Origin: Pseudomonadota bacterium
GTDB taxonomy: Bacteria > SAR324 > XYD2-FULL-50-16 > JAHJRI01
Direction: 5' to 3'
Assembly (NCBI GenBank): GCA_022360105.1
Contig: JAKSDL010000564.1
Location: 1 to 7,245 of the forward strand
Length of the DNA stretch: 7,245 nt
The position numbers and the translations under genes are program-made. This document shows positions 5,719-7,245 of the stretch, piece by piece. The notes beneath the pieces were generated by a model. The model saw nothing but the letters and a program-made list of their open reading frames with translations, was not told where the DNA came from and did no database searches. Each line of letters starts with the position of its first letter. The stretch's first letter is position 1.

Positions 5719-5744
5719 AAAAAACCATTTCAGGAGCAAAGCAA

Positions 5745-6842
5745 ATGAACGATAAGCTGAGCATATTTTTAAACGGCATTGTGCGCTATCTGCCATTTTC
5801 CACACCCTTTATATTTATCTACCTGACGGCACTGATCACAGCAGTGGTTCTCAAAAAAAAGCTGCGATTGTCGGATCGGCTTATCATTTCACTGGCTGCA
5901 GTACTGGCTTTAGATATTATTTTTCCATTGGTTCAAGTCTACGTCACGGATGTTCTGAGACATACTTCAGAACTTTCCCCATTGAACATGGCTTATGTTT
6001 TCATGGTTTTGGGACTGATCAGAACCGTGACTACCAGTGTGCTCCTTGCCGTTATCCTTTATGACTTGGTTATTACACGCTTTAATTTACTACCTGTAGA
6101 GGCAGATCAACAACCAAAGGTCAAACGGACCATCCAGCTCACATTTAACGGAGACGCGTTTAGTGCTTTAAAATATATCCTGCTTCTGCTGGTCTCCGCC
6201 ATAACCATCATCCCTATGGCCTGGACTGTAGCCGGGCTGAACCGTTGGCTGGTATCATCCGTATCACCCCGGGACGGACAGTCTAAAACGACATTTCAGG
6301 GCACAGGAAATCAGATCTGGCCTTATTTTGTGGGAATCTGGCTGATTGCCATAGGACCCTATGCCCTGACTATCTTGGTTGGCTTTGCATCCGGCAATAT
6401 TGGCGATGGCAGATTTGCTTTCATGAGTTTGTATCCTGCGCTGTTAATCTGTTTGATGCCTTTAACAATCTTTTGGTCATTTAAAATCCTGACCTGGAGC
6501 ATTAATTCCATTACAACAGAACAGGGAGTTCACCCTGAATTTGAGGGCAGGTACATCTCTCTGGTCGGCTATAACCTTTTGTTGATTGTATCATATTTGT
6601 CTGTGATCGGATGGGCCTGGGTAAATTCAAGCATCTTGCGTTGGCTCTGCAGAAGCGTGAGGATTAATGGATACCGGGTTCGATTTGTAGCAAAAGGTCA
6701 CCAGGTGCTTGGCGTTTACCTGGCATATTCAATAGGATGCCTGCTAATTGTGACCATTCCTTTCCTGACTGTATGGTTCTATCAATGGCATATTAAACAT
6801 ATAGAGATCGATGAACTGGAGCAAGCCGTAGCAACATCGTAG
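5745..6842 (+). CDS. Membrane protein with two DUF898/YjgN-like modules (365 aa)
   Basis: A polytopic inner-membrane protein of unknown function, with roughly eight hydrophobic stretches (about 19-36, 46-66, 84-110, 142-163, 193-213, 226-250, 272-294, 320-345). Two segments align with each other: about 133-205 (FNGDAF, YILLLLVSAITII, AWTVAGLNRWLVSSV, FQGTGNQIWPYFV) and about 266-335 (FEGRYI, YNLLLIVSYLSVIG, AWVNSSILRWLCRSV, FVAKGHQVLGVYLA). Each copy shows the order F-x-G, hydrophobic helix, W, RWL, F-x-x-x-G that recalls DUF898/YjgN family proteins. The family name is a by-eye judgement. An N-terminal part of about 120 residues is extra. AGGAG lies eight bases before the ATG at 5745. The gene follows the mini-ORF by 26 bases and has no operon partner downstream. 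Confidence 0.82.
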   Translation: MNDKLSIFLNGIVRYLPFSTPFIFIYLTALITAVVLKKKLRLSDRLIISLAAVLALDIIFPLVQVYVTDVLRHTSELSPLNMAYVFMVLGLIRTVTTSVLLAVILYDLVITRFNLLPVEADQQPKVKRTIQLTFNGDAFSALKYILLLLVSAITIIPMAWTVAGLNRWLVSSVSPRDGQSKTTFQGTGNQIWPYFVGIWLIAIGPYALTILVGFASGNIGDGRFAFMSLYPALLICLMPLTIFWSFKILTWSINSITTEQGVHPEFEGRYISLVGYNLLLIVSYLSVIGWAWVNSSILRWLCRSVRINGYRVRFVAKGHQVLGVYLAYSIGCLLIVTIPFLTVWFYQWHIKHIEIDELEQAVATS

Positions 6843-6850
6843 CAAAAATC

Positions 6851-6872
6851 AGCGGAGCCATACAGCTCCGCT
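6851..6872. terminator. GC-rich hairpin after the membrane-protein gene
   Basis: AGCGGAGC and GCTCCGCT form a perfect 8-bp stem with loop CATACA, nine bases after the stop codon. Reading rightward no T-run follows, so it is an imperfect terminator for the gene at 5745-6842. Reading leftward the stem is followed by GATTTTTG, which is a better intrinsic terminator for transcripts coming from the right. It may serve both directions. Confidence 0.55.
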
Positions 6873-7245
6873 TCCACTATACAAACAATATTTTAACATC
6901 CATTTGGATCAGCCACGAAAACCATTTTTAAGCCGGATTATAGTTAAACTATCTGAATCTCCCCAATAATTCGTGACAAATGATCCGGAATGAACACTTT
7001 GCTCTTTTAACTATAACATACTGTAATTATATCCTTTCTTCAAAATTTCGCTTTCCGGCAACCCCAATTTCGTTCCACGTCCCCACCAAATTGGTAACAA
7101 CAAGCTTGCTAAATCACAGGAATCTTTCTAGGAAAGTCCAGCACCTTTCCTCGTGCCCCCTCTGTGGAATCAGTTGTATAAAATGAAATTCACTTTACAC
7201 TATTACACGCATTTCAGGGTTTAGCTTTGCTTAGCCCGCAAGCAC
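6873..7245. other. AT-rich tail without a supported gene; small inverted repeats, possible transposase scrap
   Basis: No open frame with a ribosome site and protein-like composition is seen on either strand. The stretch holds ATAGTT-A-AACTAT (6940-6952); an 11-bp inverted pair TTATAGTTAAA (6938-6948) and TTTAACTATAA (7006-7016); an outer pair CCGGAT (6933-6938) and ATCCGG (6983-6988); ACCAA-A-TTGGT (7085-7095); and overlapping hairpins at 7124-7151 and 7217-7237. On the minus strand 6947-7006 reads FIPDHLSRIIGEIQIV before a stop, reminiscent of the N-terminus of IS1182/DDE-type transposases, and could be a decayed remnant. That resemblance is weak and from memory. Confidence 0.4.

Noticed and set aside
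5446..5744. Possible CRISPR or integron-type repeat near 5447
   Set aside because: The repeats are 7 bases long without spacers, and no cas or integrase gene is nearby.
6980..7186. 68-codon plus-strand frame in the tail
   Set aside because: No ribosome site, composition not protein-like, and no recognisable motif.

Overview
The window looks like chromosomal DNA of a Gram-negative bacterium, most likely a deltaproteobacterium of the sulfate-reducer type (Desulfobacterota). This is an inference from the protein styles: a Tat-exported metallo-beta-lactamase-fold protein beside an uncharacterised polytopic membrane protein, a small RR-motif protein and a sensor-only PAS/GAF protein. No rRNA, tRNA, CRISPR array, phage gene or intact insertion sequence was seen. 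One transposase-like scrap lies near the right end.

The left part (1-3200) is one leftward operon read from about 3165 to below 1: a FadR-type GntR regulator (2330-3049), an 83-residue RR-motif protein (2082-2333) whose ATG overlaps the regulator's stop, a 472-residue His-rich membrane protein (552-1970), and a Tat-signal MBL-fold hydrolase (536 to beyond the left edge). Junctions are tight (ATGA overlap, 111 nt with a hairpin, 15 nt). Two near-identical copies of a FadR-family operator (TNGTNNNACNA type) lie upstream of the regulator, each overlapping a candidate promoter. The operon is therefore probably autoregulated and induced by a small molecule. Its substrate is not evident. The combination of regulator, membrane protein and exported hydrolase suggests uptake, efflux or periplasmic processing of one compound.

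The middle (3245-4534, minus) encodes a soluble PAS-PAS-GAF protein with no output domain and its own promoter. It is divergent from a glutathione S-transferase family gene (4810-5445, plus). The 275-nt divergent region holds both promoters and a 10-bp perfect palindrome.

The right part (5446-7245) starts with a short heptamer repeat array, then an 11-codon mini-ORF with a strong ribosome site, then a 365-residue membrane protein built from two copies of a DUF898/YjgN-like module. A GC-rich hairpin follows. The last ~370 bases are AT-rich and apparently non-coding, with small inverted repeats and a possible transposase remnant.
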